In this document: positions 1 through 9,483 of the stretch, piece after piece
Numbering within the stretch: position 1 is the stretch's first letter
Layout of the letters: each line of letters opens with the position of its first letter
Assembly: GCA_000063505.1 (NCBI GenBank)
Contig: CT971583.1
Coordinates: 620,001-684,000 of the forward strand
Direction of reading: 5' to 3'
Length of the DNA: 64,000 nt
DNA from: Synechococcus sp. WH 7803
Lineage (GTDB): Bacteria > Cyanobacteriota > Cyanobacteriia > PCC-6307 > Cyanobiaceae
Position numbers and translations under genes: made by a program
The notes under the pieces: generated by a model
Told to the model about the DNA's origin: nothing
Databases searched by the model: none
Seen by the model: only the letters and a program-made list of their open reading frames with translations

Positions 1-243
1 GTGCTGCGACCCCTGAGCGGCATGCGCCCAGGGGCTGTTGAAGCCGCTCTCTGTCGCCGCTGGGCCATCACCGATGTGCTCTGCAGGCAGTCGGGAGGTG
101 TGGCTGATGCGCTCTGGAGCACTTTGTCCGAGTCGCTTGGATTCCACTTGTGGAAAGTGAAGCGTCCTTCCCCCCCCGACACTGTGCCTGTGGTTCAGAG
201 CCCGCAAGAGCTTCTTGCTTGTCTGGATGGCTTGTTGGTTTAG
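1..243 (+). CDS. Possible 3' end of an unidentified gene (partial)
   Basis: A reading frame is open from the first base of the window and ends at 243. I do not recognise the translated 80 residues. If real, it is the C-terminal part of a gene that starts before the window. It would meet the kinase gene on the other strand tail to tail with a 4-base overlap, an arrangement seen repeatedly elsewhere in this window. No domain motif is visible, so coding status rests only on the open frame and the layout. Confidence 0.35.
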   Translation: MLRPLSGMRPGAVEAALCRRWAITDVLCRQSGGVADALWSTLSESLGFHLWKVKRPSPPDTVPVVQSPQELLACLDGLLV

Positions 244-1253
244 CTCAGGTGCTTGGCGACCAAGTTCTTGAGCGACTCCTGGGACCGTGGCCCGAGCTGG
301 GTCACCACCTGTCCCGCGCAGATGGAACCGATCTGCCCGCAGGTTTCCAAGGCAAGTCCCTGGGTGTAGCCATGCAGAAAGCCGCCGGCATAGAGGTCGC
401 CAGCGCCTGTGGTGTCGATCAGATCTCCCAGGGCGTAGGACGCGATGTCCCAGCGCTGGTCACCACTGAGCACCACAGACCCTTGCTCGCCGCGGGTGAG
501 CGCGGCCACACTGCAGCAGCCTTTCACCTGCGCGAGTGCAGCGTCGAAGTCATCAGTGCTGTACAGCGATTTGATTTCACTTTCATTGGCGAACAGCACA
601 TCCACATGGCCGTTCACCAGCTCGAGGAAGCTGTCGCGATGCCGGTCGACGCAGAAACCATCGGACAGGGAGAGGGCGACCTGGCCGCCTGCGTTCTTGC
701 AGGCTTCAGCAGCAGCGATGAAGGCACGCTTCGCTGCAGGGCTGTCCCAGAGGTACCCCTCGAGGTAAAGCACTTTTGTTTGCTTCACCATCGACAGATC
801 CAGGTCGTCTGGCTCGAGCTGTGTGGAGGCGCCGAGAAACGTACACATGGTGCGTTCGGCATCGGGAGTGACGTAGATCAGACAGCGCGCTGTGGTTGCC
901 CCGCTGGTGGCTGCTGGGGTGTCAAACCGAGCTCCCACGGCGCGGATGTCATGGCTGAAGATCGATCCGAGTTGGTCATCCCGCACCCGTCCGATGAAAC
1001 CCACCTGGCCACCGAGTTGGGCGATGCCCACCATCGTGTTGGCCACTGAGCCTCCGGAGGTCTCCAGCCCAGGGCCGCTGGCGTTGTAAAGCACTTCTGC
1101 CTGCTGCTCATCAATCAGGGCCATGCCGCCTTTCTGAAGGCCCTGCTGCTGAAGAAACGCATCGTCGGTTTGCACGAGCACATCAACGATGGCGTTGCCG
1201 ATCCCCACCACGTCAAACGTGGCGGAGTCTTGGGCGAATCGTGATGGGCTCAT
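240..1253 (-). CDS. PfkB-family carbohydrate/adenosine kinase
   Basis: Ribokinase-fold kinase of 338 residues that phosphorylates a sugar or nucleoside with ATP in the cytosol. The glycine-rich substrate motif GGSVANT is at residues 67-73, and the PfkB signature DTTGAGD, with the catalytic aspartate and anion hole, is at 281-287. I chose the ATG at 1253, which gives MSPSRFAQ; a longer frame to 1400 would run into purA. The closest named relatives in picocyanobacteria are usually called adenosine kinase, which fits the neighbouring purine gene purA, but the substrate cannot be read from the sequence. It lies 70 bases downstream of purA on the same strand and may be cotranscribed with it. Confidence 0.9.
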   Translation of the reverse strand: MSPSRFAQDSATFDVVGIGNAIVDVLVQTDDAFLQQQGLQKGGMALIDEQQAEVLYNASGPGLETSGGSVANTMVGIAQLGGQVGFIGRVRDDQLGSIFSHDIRAVGARFDTPAATSGATTARCLIYVTPDAERTMCTFLGASTQLEPDDLDLSMVKQTKVLYLEGYLWDSPAAKRAFIAAAEACKNAGGQVALSLSDGFCVDRHRDSFLELVNGHVDVLFANESEIKSLYSTDDFDAALAQVKGCCSVAALTRGEQGSVVLSGDQRWDIASYALGDLIDTTGAGDLYAGGFLHGYTQGLALETCGQIGSICAGQVVTQLGPRSQESLKNLVAKHLS

Positions 1254-1323
1254 GGGGGCAGAACGCGTGAACCGAGGCAGTCTCGCTCTTCGCGGCCCCC
1301 GCATTGCGGCAGGCTGCCGTTGA

Positions 1324-2637
1324 TCAGGCGCTGAGCAGTGCCCGTTTCGGTCCGTGGATCGGATCCTCCACCACGATGGTTTGGTCGCGGCTGGCCCCAA
1401 GGGACACGATGGCGATGGGAACTTCCATCAGGTCGGCGAGAAAGCGGAGATAGGCCATGGCTTTCTCCGGCAGATCCTCCAGGCGGCGACAGTCTGCGGT
1501 GGAGCACTGCCACCCCGGCAGGGTTTCGTAGATCGGCTTGCAGCGGGCGAAAGCCTCAGAACAACTCGGGAAGTGTTCGATGCGCTCGCCGTCGAGTTCG
1601 TAGGCGACGCAAACCTGGAGGGCATCGATTTCATCGAGGACATCCAGCTTGGTGACTGCCAGGCAATCGAGTCCGTTGACTTCGACGGCATAGCGACCAA
1701 TCACACCATCGAACCAGCCGCAGCGACGACGGCGCCCAGTGGTGGTGCCGAATTCACCACCTCGGTCGCAGAGATGATCGTTGAGACTGCCGTCGAGCTC
1801 GGTGGGGAATGGACCCTCTCCCACTCGGGTGGTGTAGGCCTTGGCGACGCCGATCACGCGGTCGATCAGGGTCGGTCCGACGCCTGCACCGATGCAAGCT
1901 CCCCCGGAGACCGGGTTGGAGGAGGTGACGTAGGGATAGGTGCCGTGATCGAGGTCGAGCAGTGTTCCCTGAGCACCTTCGAAAAGAATGTTTTTCCTGT
2001 TGCGGGCAGCTCCATGAATGGCCCGGGAGCAGTCCACGACGTGGGGGGCCAAGCGCTTGCCGTAGGCGAGATACTCGGCGATCACCTCGTCGGCGTTGAG
2101 GGGATCCATCCCGTAGATGGTCTGCAGGAGTTGATTTTTCTCCTGAAGCGGTCCCTCAAGGCGGTCCCTCAGCCGTTGTTCATCGAGCAGATCGATGACT
2201 CGGATTCCGCTTCTCTGCGACTTGTCCGCATAGGTCGGACCAATGCCTCGACCGGTGGTTCCGATCCTGCGCTCGCCCCGCTGCCGTTCCATTGCCTGAT
2301 CCAGCAAGCGGTGGTACGGCATCGTGACGTGGGCCGTTGACGCCAACTGCAGGCCAGAGATGTCGATGCCGTTTTCAATGAGCATGTCGAGCTCACCGAG
2401 CATCACCCGGGGATCCACCACAGTGCCGGATCCAATGAGACAGATGGTGTCTGGGTAGAGGATCCCGGAGGGAATGAGGTGCAGTTTCAGGACCTGACCA
2501 TCCACCACGATGGTGTGTCCGGCGTTGACTCCCCCCTGGTAACGGACCACCACATCCGCGGAACGACTCAGAAGGTCGGTGATTTTCCCTTTTCCCTCGT
2601 CACCCCACTGAGCACCGATGACGACAACGTTGGCCAA
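1324..2637 (-). CDS. purA: Adenylosuccinate synthetase
   Basis: Joins IMP and aspartate using GTP to make adenylosuccinate, the first committed step to AMP. The 437-residue protein is full length for the family. The P-loop GDEGKGK is at residues 12-18, with the catalytic Asp13 and His41 in their standard places, and a TGRGIGP motif follows. The start appears to be TTG (CAA at 2635-2637 on the plus strand), giving the family N-terminus [15 protein letters not shown]. The kinase gene follows on the same strand. There is nothing unusual in the protein itself. Confidence 0.97.
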   Translation of the reverse strand: MANVVVIGAQWGDEGKGKITDLLSRSADVVVRYQGGVNAGHTIVVDGQVLKLHLIPSGILYPDTICLIGSGTVVDPRVMLGELDMLIENGIDISGLQLASTAHVTMPYHRLLDQAMERQRGERRIGTTGRGIGPTYADKSQRSGIRVIDLLDEQRLRDRLEGPLQEKNQLLQTIYGMDPLNADEVIAEYLAYGKRLAPHVVDCSRAIHGAARNRKNILFEGAQGTLLDLDHGTYPYVTSSNPVSGGACIGAGVGPTLIDRVIGVAKAYTTRVGEGPFPTELDGSLNDHLCDRGGEFGTTTGRRRRCGWFDGVIGRYAVEVNGLDCLAVTKLDVLDEIDALQVCVAYELDGERIEHFPSCSEAFARCKPIYETLPGWQCSTADCRRLEDLPEKAMAYLRFLADLMEVPIAIVSLGASRDQTIVVEDPIHGPKRALLSA

Positions 2638-2749
2638 AGACTCGGCGGCCCGAAGCCGCGGTTCTGCACAATCCGTAAGTCTCTCAGACTCACCTGCCGA
2701 GGGTCAAAGAGACTTCGGATTCTGTGATGCAGATCGGTCCGTCGGCAGA

Positions 2750-3175
2750 TCAGGTGCCGCGAAGAGCCGCCTTTTCCGCTTTGCTGAGTTCCTTCTCAAC
2801 GCGAGTTTTGAGGGCTTCCGGAACCGGACGGTTGGTGTAGGTGTTGTAGTGACCCTGCAGAGAATTGAGCGCTGTCTGCATCGTGGTGAATGAGCTCAAT
2901 CCGTTCACCTGGGGCCTCGGGCGGTACCGGGACATGTAGTCATTGATGAGATCATGAGCTTCATGCTCCGAGTCCTGAAGGCTTTCCGCGTCGGCAGGCA
3001 GCGCCAGAGTGTTTTGAAGCATGTGGACCACAGCCACGGTGTCTTCGACATAGTCCCCGGAAAGCAAGGACGTGGTGCTGTCACCACAGGCGGTAAGCAG
3101 TAGGGCGAGTCCGAGACAGAGCGAGAGGGTGAGGCTCTTGAGGTGTCGGCCCAGACGGGTCAGCGCAGCGTGCAT
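2750..3175 (-). CDS. psb27: Photosystem II assembly/repair lipoprotein Psb27
   Basis: Lumenal lipoprotein of 141 residues that binds CP43 in photosystem II assembly and repair intermediates and keeps the manganese cluster from loading too early. A basic N-terminus, a hydrophobic segment and the lipobox LTAC (around residues 27-30) mark it as lipid-anchored. The mature part is a four-helix domain with the conserved stretches DYVEDT and YNTYTNRPVP. It lies between proS and purA on the same strand. The start is ATG at 3175. Confidence 0.93.
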   Translation of the reverse strand: MHAALTRLGRHLKSLTLSLCLGLALLLTACGDSTTSLLSGDYVEDTVAVVHMLQNTLALPADAESLQDSEHEAHDLINDYMSRYRPRPQVNGLSSFTTMQTALNSLQGHYNTYTNRPVPEALKTRVEKELSKAEKAALRGT

Positions 3176-3219
3176 GGTTCAGAGGATTTGCGGAACTGTA
3201 ATGGGGGTGAGATCCCGAA

Positions 3220-5004
3220 TCACAGGTGGGTGGAGATGGAGTCCTTCACTTGTTGGAAAGCCTCTTGATGGGGAACCGATGTGGAACAGCGTGTTGACCG
3301 CTCCACCACTTCAACCTTCCCTTCACCAGCGTCTCTTCCCACCACGATTCGCCAGGGAATGCCAATGAGATCAGCATCCTTGAATTTCACGCCGGCCCGT
3401 TCGTCACGGTCGTCCAGCAAGGCATCGATGCCTGCGTCTAAGAACGACTGATAGAGCTCTTCTGCGAGGGCGACCTGCGTTGGATCCTGAATTTTGGCAA
3501 TCACCACGATCACCTGGAACGGAGCGATTCCCAAAGGCCAGGAGATGCCGGCCTCGTCGTGATGCTGTTCCACAGCTGCCTGGGCAAGCCTGGAGATGCC
3601 GATGCCGTAGCAGCCCATCAGCAGCGCTTCCTGCTGTCCCGCGCTGTTGGTAAAACGAGCATCGAGGGCTTCCGAATATTTCCTCCCGAGTTGAAAAATG
3701 TGCCCCACTTCGATTCCCCGGCACTCCGACAACGTTTGGGAGGGATCGTGCACACACTGATCACCCGCGCGGGCTGTTCTTAGATCAGCTTTGATCTGCG
3801 CCGGCATGGCATCCCATGTCCGTCCCCAGCAGTGTTGATCCTTGCTGTTGGCTCCACAAACGAACCGTGGCAAATCGAGTGCCGTTGCATCGGCCAGTCT
3901 CAGGAAATGGTTTTCCCAGGAGCGGCATCCCTTCAGAGCTGTGTCGCTGAGATCAGGGCCGATGGCCCCGAAAGGAAACTCCGATAGATCTTGTTGACAG
4001 AGCTGATTTTCGGAGATGGGCCTGATCTCCAGCACAGCAGCATTCAGCGAGCGGCTCACCGCATTCGCGAGCTTCACCTCATTGAGATCCTGATCTCCTC
4101 GCAGGCTGACCAGGGTCGGTTGCTCCCGTCCGTCGTCGAGACGGGCGAGCAGCACAAGCACTTTCACGGTTTGGGTGGGATCCAAGCCATTGGCTGCACA
4201 GAGCTGTTCGATTGAGCTCTGATCAGGGGTCTCGATCATGCGCTCTTCACCGGCAGCAAGCGGTAGGGCCACAGGGGGGCGAGAGGTTGCTTTCTCCTGA
4301 TTGGCTGCGTAGAGGCCATCGCTGCTCGTGAGAATCAGATCTTCACCGGCTGCGGCGGTCACCATGTATTCCTGGGACGCAGCACCTCCGATGGCGCCGC
4401 TGTCTGCGTCTACGGCCACCGCTTCGAGTCCACACCGTTCGAAAATCCGCGCGTAGGCAGTCGCCATCGCTTGATACGTGTTTTCGAGGTCCTCCTGGTT
4501 GGCGTGGAACGAATAGGCATCCTTCATGATGAATTCCCTGCCACGCATCAAACCGAAACGGGGACGGATCTCGTCTCGAAATTTGGTTTGGATTTGATAG
4601 AGCGTGACCGGCAGCTGTCGGTAAGACCGGAGCAGGTCTCCGGCCAGTTCGGTAATCACCTCTTCATGGGTTGGACCAAGGCCGAGTTGGCGATTCTGGC
4701 GATCCTCCAGGTGGAACATGATTCCCTCCCCTTCGGTGTAGCCCTGCCAACGCCCACTCCTTTCCCAGAGGTCAGCAGGCTGGAGCTGAGGAAGCAGAGT
4801 CTCGAGGGCGCCAAGATGATTGAGTTCAGCGCGCACAATCGCATTGATCTTGCGAAGCACCTTCCACATCATCGGCAGGTAGGCATAGATGCCTGAGCCG
4901 ATGCGACGGATGTAACCCCCTCGAACAAGCAATTGATGGGAGGGGATTTCCGCGTCAGCAGGGACGTCCCTCAGCGTCACCAGCATCAGGCGGGAGACGC
5001 GCAT
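3220..5004 (-). CDS. proS: Prolyl-tRNA synthetase
   Basis: Class II aminoacyl-tRNA synthetase that charges tRNA-Pro. It is about 594 residues long and has the bacterial layout: N-terminal catalytic motifs (RRIGSGIYAYLP, then GPTHEE), a central YbaK-like editing insertion around residues 230-390, and a C-terminal anticodon-binding domain with DDRDERAGVKFKDADLIG. I chose the ATG at 5004 (MRVSRLMLV), the usual family start; an ATG three codons upstream at 5013 is possible. It is transcribed divergently from the HTH gene at 5151. Confidence 0.96.
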   Translation of the reverse strand: MRVSRLMLVTLRDVPADAEIPSHQLLVRGGYIRRIGSGIYAYLPMMWKVLRKINAIVRAELNHLGALETLLPQLQPADLWERSGRWQGYTEGEGIMFHLEDRQNRQLGLGPTHEEVITELAGDLLRSYRQLPVTLYQIQTKFRDEIRPRFGLMRGREFIMKDAYSFHANQEDLENTYQAMATAYARIFERCGLEAVAVDADSGAIGGAASQEYMVTAAAGEDLILTSSDGLYAANQEKATSRPPVALPLAAGEERMIETPDQSSIEQLCAANGLDPTQTVKVLVLLARLDDGREQPTLVSLRGDQDLNEVKLANAVSRSLNAAVLEIRPISENQLCQQDLSEFPFGAIGPDLSDTALKGCRSWENHFLRLADATALDLPRFVCGANSKDQHCWGRTWDAMPAQIKADLRTARAGDQCVHDPSQTLSECRGIEVGHIFQLGRKYSEALDARFTNSAGQQEALLMGCYGIGISRLAQAAVEQHHDEAGISWPLGIAPFQVIVVIAKIQDPTQVALAEELYQSFLDAGIDALLDDRDERAGVKFKDADLIGIPWRIVVGRDAGEGKVEVVERSTRCSTSVPHQEAFQQVKDSISTHL

Positions 5005-5150
5005 GACATCCAAACAAAAGAACCGTTGAAAGTTATCACCGCTGATAAAACGGTCGATCTGAGAAGTGTCCCTTTGGCTGTGATCGTTGCTGGCATCACG
5101 AGTCTCAGCTGCTAACGTCGGCCAATTCCAAGCAGTCCCAGAGCCGTCTC

Positions 5151-5615
5151 ATGTTTCCTCGCCCGCTTGATGGTTCAGTCACTTCTGCGGCCGATTCAGT
5201 TGGGTTGGGTGGAGAGATTGGCTCTGTCCTTTCTCAATCAGATGCTTTGGTAGGGATCGATGATGTTCAGAAGTCGTTGAACCGCTCAAGGGCTTCTGTG
5301 TATCGCTACACAAATACTGACCCTCGTAATCTCAATCCACCCTTTAATCCCCGGAAGCTTAATCCTGAATATCGAAGTGATCAAAAGGATCCTTTGTTGT
5401 TTCACCCCAACGAGGTGGCCCGCTTCGCGAAGGACGTTCTGCGGATTAAAGAGGTCACCGTTGAGGTGCTGAACTCGCCGTCGACCGCAACGCAGCAGGT
5501 TCTCGCTGCGATTCTCGATGAATTGCGTCTGATCAGGTCCCAATTGGACGGTTTGCCTGAGGCTCCTTCGGATCTGGCTTCAAGGCGTGACCGTCAGGAC
5601 CGACCTGCTGCTTGA
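5151..5615 (+). CDS. Helix-turn-helix protein of the picocyanobacterial 'resolvase HTH' type
   Basis: Small protein of 154 residues. Residues 34-60 (VGIDDVQKSLNRSRASVYRY) look like a helix-turn-helix of the resolvase/MerR-like kind. Residues 60-105 are a conserved region rich in Asn, Pro and Phe, and the C-terminal 50 residues could form a coiled coil. Proteins of this kind are annotated in marine picocyanobacteria as resolvase HTH domain proteins, but there is no serine recombinase catalytic domain, so a DNA-binding regulator is more likely. It is divergent from proS and upstream of ppa. Target and function are unknown. Confidence 0.75.
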   Translation: MFPRPLDGSVTSAADSVGLGGEIGSVLSQSDALVGIDDVQKSLNRSRASVYRYTNTDPRNLNPPFNPRKLNPEYRSDQKDPLLFHPNEVARFAKDVLRIKEVTVEVLNSPSTATQQVLAAILDELRLIRSQLDGLPEAPSDLASRRDRQDRPAA

Positions 5616-5733
5616 GAAGCGCAAAAGTGCCAGAATGGCCTCGACAGATCGTTTGATTTGTCATTCCCGCTCGAGGGCCATGGTTCTCGAATCAGCCTCG
5701 TGCTGACGTCGGGATGTCCCTGTATCCCCTTGA

Positions 5734-5985
5734 ATGGACCCTGAGCCTGTAGCCGAGAGCACCCCAGCAACCGCTTCGCTGGTCGCCGCTCCTCTTCTTG
5801 TCCTCCTTGGCTTCACGCTTGCTATTGCGGGGCTCGGAGTTCCGATGGCGGCTGTTTTAAGCGACAGGCCGGCACTCAAGTCTTTCGCTGTCACAGAGAA
5901 CAATGGATCTCAGGGCTCTTTCCCCATCTCCTTCTCCAGGACTGGTGAACCTGCTGGTGGAGATTCCAGCGGGAAGCCGGAATAA
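5734..5985 (+). CDS. Small putative membrane protein overlapping ppa
   Basis: An 83-codon frame with one clear hydrophobic segment at about residues 15-42 ([20 protein letters not shown]), followed by a polar tail. Its last 83 bases overlap the start of ppa in a different frame. That overlap is unusually long and there is no strong ribosome-binding site, which count against it. The well-formed transmembrane segment counts for it. The tail inside ppa may simply be the out-of-frame ppa sequence. I do not recognise a family. Confidence 0.45.
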   Translation: MDPEPVAESTPATASLVAAPLLVLLGFTLAIAGLGVPMAAVLSDRPALKSFAVTENNGSQGSFPISFSRTGEPAGGDSSGKPE

Positions 5986-6415
5986 ATACGAATATTTCAA
6001 AGATTGCGGGGTGATGGCTCTCGATCGAGTGCTCCACTCCTCTGTGCGTTACCCCTTCGATTACGGGTTCATCCCAAACACCCTCGCAGAGGATGGCTCT
6101 CCCCTGGACGCCATGGTGATCATGGAGGAGCCCACGTTCGCGGGATGTCTGATCCAGGCCCGGCCTATCGGCGTTCTGGATATGCACGACATGGGGCACT
6201 ACGACGGGAAAATTCTCTGTGTTCCCGTGGCGGATCCCCGCCAAGCGAAGATCCACAGCATTCATCAGATTGCTCCCAACCAATTGGAGGACGTGGCCGA
6301 GTTCTTCCGCACGTACAAAAATCTGGAAGGCCGGGTGACTGAGATTGGTGGCTGGAGGGATTCAGAAGCCGTGCAGCCCTTGCTGCAGGCCTGTATCGAG
6401 GCCGCCCATCGCTGA
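5903..6415 (+). CDS. ppa: Inorganic pyrophosphatase
   Basis: Soluble family I pyrophosphatase of 170 residues that hydrolyses pyrophosphate and so pulls biosynthetic reactions forward. The family segments [27 protein letters not shown] and DGSPLDAM are intact, including the aspartates that hold magnesium. The start at 5903 (MDLRALSP) agrees with the usual picocyanobacterial N-terminus. It stands as a single gene before the ferredoxin gene. Confidence 0.96.
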   Translation: MDLRALSPSPSPGLVNLLVEIPAGSRNKYEYFKDCGVMALDRVLHSSVRYPFDYGFIPNTLAEDGSPLDAMVIMEEPTFAGCLIQARPIGVLDMHDMGHYDGKILCVPVADPRQAKIHSIHQIAPNQLEDVAEFFRTYKNLEGRVTEIGGWRDSEAVQPLLQACIEAAHR

Positions 6416-6508
6416 AGCGAAGGTGACGTTCGAGCAAAATTTGGCTTCTGGCTCCCGCCAAGTCCCCCGCTGCTTGTAAGTTGGTTCGCGCCAAGCCTGT
6501 GATCGACC

Positions 6509-6868
6509 GTGCCCACCATCCGTTTTGAGCAGGAAGGCCAGCAGGTCGGTTGTATCGAAGGTGCCAATCTGCGCAAGGCAGCTCTTGATTCGGGGATCAA
6601 CCCCTACAAGGGTCTCAACAACCTGAACAACTGCGGTGGGGTCGGCCAATGCGGCACCTGCGTTGTTGAAGTGCTGGAAGGATCCCAGAATCTCTCTCCT
6701 CGCAGCGATGTTGAAGAGGTGTATCTCGCCGACCGTCCGGCGAACTATCGCCTCAGCTGCCGGACGAGCGTGAACGGAGACGTGACGATCCGTACCCGTC
6801 CCGATGATGGAGTGGGTAAGGGGTCCAATAGCCTTCTTGGGGCTGTGAAGAGCCTTCTTGGTCGGTGA
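6509..6868 (+). CDS. 2Fe-2S ferredoxin-like protein
   Basis: Protein of 119 residues with the plant-type ferredoxin fold. The cluster ligands are visible in the spacing NNCGGVGQCGTC and then LSC about 35 residues later. Start is GTG at 6509. The C-terminal 25 residues (DDGVGKGSN onward) go beyond the typical domain and end in a short amphipathic segment. It is not the major PetF type, and its electron partner is unknown. The next gene begins 7 bases after its stop, so the two are probably cotranscribed. Confidence 0.88.
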   Translation: MPTIRFEQEGQQVGCIEGANLRKAALDSGINPYKGLNNLNNCGGVGQCGTCVVEVLEGSQNLSPRSDVEEVYLADRPANYRLSCRTSVNGDVTIRTRPDDGVGKGSNSLLGAVKSLLGR

Positions 6869-6875
6869 TGGGGCC

Positions 6876-7235
6876 ATGGCGCTCCTGAAGGTTTACAGCT
6901 ACTCCCGCTGTTCAACATGCAGAAAAGCATTGGCATGGCTTGATTCCCAGGGAATCAGTGCCGATGTCATTGATATCACTGAGCATCCTCCCGATCGCCA
7001 CACCCTCGCGACAGCGCTCCAGCAGTTTGGACGCGTCAAGCCTCTCTTCAATACGAGTGGTTTGAGCTACAGGGCCCTTGGAGCAGCTGTCGTGAAGGCC
7101 ATGACGGACGACGAGGCCATCGACGCACTCGCTGCTGATGGAAAGCTGATCAAGCGACCCTTTGTTTGCTGTCCTGATGGCTCGTTTCTGGTGGGATTCA
7201 AGCCTGAGGTTTGGATGGACGCGCTTCTGAGCTGA
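6876..7235 (+). CDS. ArsC/Spx-family thioredoxin-fold protein
   Basis: Protein of 119 residues with the N-terminal motif CSTCRKA (CXXC) and the later IKRPF element typical of the arsenate reductase/Spx/YffB group. Canonical ArsC enzymes have CX5R, whereas the CXXC here is more Spx-like, so arsenate reduction should not be assumed; a thiol redox role is as likely. The ATG at 6876 is preferred over the in-frame TTG at 6858 because it matches the usual start of the fold (MALLKVYSYS). Its 3' end overlaps the minus-strand gene ending at 7198 by 38 bases. Confidence 0.85.
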   Translation: MALLKVYSYSRCSTCRKALAWLDSQGISADVIDITEHPPDRHTLATALQQFGRVKPLFNTSGLSYRALGAAVVKAMTDDEAIDALAADGKLIKRPFVCCPDGSFLVGFKPEVWMDALLS

Positions 7236-8703
7236 AGTTCAGGCCATCGAGCTCTGTAATCAGTTCATCCACATCTCTCTGGAGACGAAGCTGGTTCATG
7301 CTCGTGCGCTTGAGATCGTCTAGAAAAATGGCGATGAGCTCCTGACTACGCTCGAGTACCGCGCCTGTTTCGAGTTTGTGAGCCAATTCTTCCCAGAAGC
7401 GGTCCGCTGTTTCGACCCCAAGGTTTTCAAGAACTGGATCCTTCTGACCGAGCCGATCTCCAGCATTACGCGACAGATTTAACAGTGAGTCGACTAGGCC
7501 GGTCGACAGCGTTTGACTCAGTTTCTGTTCAGCATTCTCCAGTCCTGGAAGAGTTCTCAGAGGACCTGGAAGCATGGTTTCCTCCAGATTGCGGCGCAAA
7601 ATATGGCCCACAAGAGCAACCAGCTGGGGGCGAAGTGCAGGTCCCACTTGGATGAGAATCAGTGGGAGCCAGAGCCTGAGGAGTTCGGCAAGTTCTGGTT
7701 CACCCTCATCGACCACACTCTGATGGGTGCACAAGCGCCGAATTTTTTCGGGTAGGTGGGGTGATTTCACCACATCCTGCACAGTGTCCAGGATTCTCAA
7801 GGTGATCACTTCGAAGAGCTCGATGGCGAGAACAGCCACCACACCCCGGCTGATCACAGCGCGCAACGGCTCCAGTTGGATCAGTCCGCTCGTGGAGAGG
7901 CGCTCAGTGACTGGAATGATGCGCAGCAATCTCCAGAAGGGAATCAGCAGCGGTAAATCAATCCAGCGGCGAAGCAGTGCGTCACGCCAACTGATTCCCG
8001 GGTAACGCCGTTTCAGGCGAAAGCTGCGGATCAGAATGTCGAGAAGAAAAAGGATTTGGAAGGGAGTATCGATCTGCCAGGCCCGGTCGATCGCCTGTCC
8101 GTTTTCATCGGTTCCGCGCCAGTAATTGGTCGCGGCCAAAGGAAGAATGCTCTTGTTCCAGAAACGCCTTTCCTCTTCCCAGTTCCGTTGCGAAAGGTAG
8201 TCGTCACCGAGTAGATGGGCGGCCGCCTGTTTCGCCGAATCCATGCCGGCTCGGGCACGAAGGCGGTTCTTGAGCTTTTCGAGGGTTCCCGCCTTCCCCG
8301 AGCTCACGAAGGGATTTTCGTCGATCAGTTGACTGTTGCGAACCACCATTTCCAGGCGGAGTTGGCGAACCGCTTGGTTGTCGATCCCTTTGGCGGCCGC
8401 GGCCTTTTCCAGGCGCCGGAACTGATTGATGTAGCCCTGCGTGTCCCGATGGGGTTCGATTCCTTTGATCCCGTCGTACGCCGGCGTGATGTTTGGCAGC
8501 CATGGGAGAGGAACCGCCAGGTTGAGTGAAGGCAGCGGAAAGAGGGTTCGCTGGAGCCAGAAATTTCGCAGCGGGACGTAGGTCACATCAAAGATGACCC
8601 AGGCGAGATTGATCGCAGCGATTGTTGCGATGGTCCTGTCCCAGCTGAGCCAGAAGCGTCTGGCCGCGCTGGGCCGTACGCCCTGCCAGCGGGGTCTGAC
8701 CAT
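7198..8703 (-). CDS. Conserved cyanobacterial membrane protein of unknown function
   Basis: Large protein of 501 residues. It has an N-terminal membrane segment (about 27-47), further hydrophobic stretches around residues 212-260 and 285-310, and a helical C-terminal half ending in a likely coiled coil (about 440-490). The layout is like an ion-channel-type core with a cytosolic tail, but I see no selectivity filter and do not assign it. It is divergent from lepB, with about 80 bases between the starts, and overlaps the Spx/ArsC gene tail to tail. Confidence 0.8.
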   Translation of the reverse strand: MVRPRWQGVRPSAARRFWLSWDRTIATIAAINLAWVIFDVTYVPLRNFWLQRTLFPLPSLNLAVPLPWLPNITPAYDGIKGIEPHRDTQGYINQFRRLEKAAAAKGIDNQAVRQLRLEMVVRNSQLIDENPFVSSGKAGTLEKLKNRLRARAGMDSAKQAAAHLLGDDYLSQRNWEEERRFWNKSILPLAATNYWRGTDENGQAIDRAWQIDTPFQILFLLDILIRSFRLKRRYPGISWRDALLRRWIDLPLLIPFWRLLRIIPVTERLSTSGLIQLEPLRAVISRGVVAVLAIELFEVITLRILDTVQDVVKSPHLPEKIRRLCTHQSVVDEGEPELAELLRLWLPLILIQVGPALRPQLVALVGHILRRNLEETMLPGPLRTLPGLENAEQKLSQTLSTGLVDSLLNLSRNAGDRLGQKDPVLENLGVETADRFWEELAHKLETGAVLERSQELIAIFLDDLKRTSMNQLRLQRDVDELITELDGLNFSSEARPSKPQA

Positions 8704-8781
8704 GGCTCCTCCATCCTTGACTGAGGCTAGGAGCTCATCGTTCCACGCCTATCGTGGGCTTCGTCAGGCCATAGGTTCCCG

Positions 8782-9483
8782 TTGCCCAACGTGCAGCACG
8801 ACCCATCGTCATCGGGTCCCGCTCCCTCAGCACCCACTCGCTCTCATCCCTTCTGGGATTTCTGGGGCCCTGTTTTGTTCACGCTGGCCCTCTATTTCGG
8901 CATCCGCCACTTCGTTGCTGAAGCACGCTTCATCCCTTCGGGTTCGATGCTCCCTGGTCTGCAGATCCAGGACCGGTTGTTGGTGGAAAAACTCACCTAC
9001 GGCTCACGGAGCCCTCAGCGCGGCGAGATCGTGGTGTTCAACTCACCCCATGCCTTTGATCCTGCTCTTCGATCAGCAGGCTCACCCTCTGCGTTGCGTT
9101 GTGCCCTGGTGAGCTTTCCGCTGCTCGGGCTGATTCCAGGGCTCGGGCATCCCGCCTGCGACGCTTACATCAAACGTGTGGTAGCCGTCGGTGGTGATCG
9201 GGTGGTGGTCAATCCCCGCGGAGAGGTGTCCGTGAATGGCCAGGCTTTGAACGAGCCCTACGTCACGAAGTTCTGCCCCCTGGATGACCAGGGCATGAGT
9301 CTCTGCCGCACCCTCAACGTGACGGTTCCCGAGGGGCATGTGCTGGCACTCGGAGACAACCGCAGCAACAGCTGGGATGGTCGTTACTGGCCAGGCGGTC
9401 CCTTCCTGCCTGAAGACCAGATCATCGGCAGAGCGTTTTGGCGTTTCTGGCCGCTCAACAGGGTCGGGTCGCTGGGATCCTGA
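8782..9483 (+). CDS. lepB: Signal peptidase I
   Basis: Membrane serine protease of 233 residues that removes signal peptides from exported proteins. A single N-terminal transmembrane helix (about 28-45) is followed by the catalytic box IPSGSMLP with nucleophile Ser55, the catalytic Lys131 in YIKRVVAVGGD, and the late conserved GDNRSNSWDGRYWG-like box. The start may be TTG at 8782 or, in the same frame, GTG at 8791. The last 29 bases overlap the end of the convergent dihydroorotase-like gene. Confidence 0.95.
   Translation: MPNVQHDPSSSGPAPSAPTRSHPFWDFWGPVLFTLALYFGIRHFVAEARFIPSGSMLPGLQIQDRLLVEKLTYGSRSPQRGEIVVFNSPHAFDPALRSAGSPSALRCALVSFPLLGLIPGLGHPACDAYIKRVVAVGGDRVVVNPRGEVSVNGQALNEPYVTKFCPLDDQGMSLCRTLNVTVPEGHVLALGDNRSNSWDGRYWPGGPFLPEDQIIGRAFWRFWPLNRVGSLGS

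Noticed and set aside
1354-2340. Open frame of 328 codons antisense to purA
   Set aside because: purA is certain, and the antisense translation has no recognisable domain.
5286-5543. Minus-strand frame inside the HTH gene
   Set aside because: Shadow of the plus-strand gene, with no ribosome-binding site and no domain.
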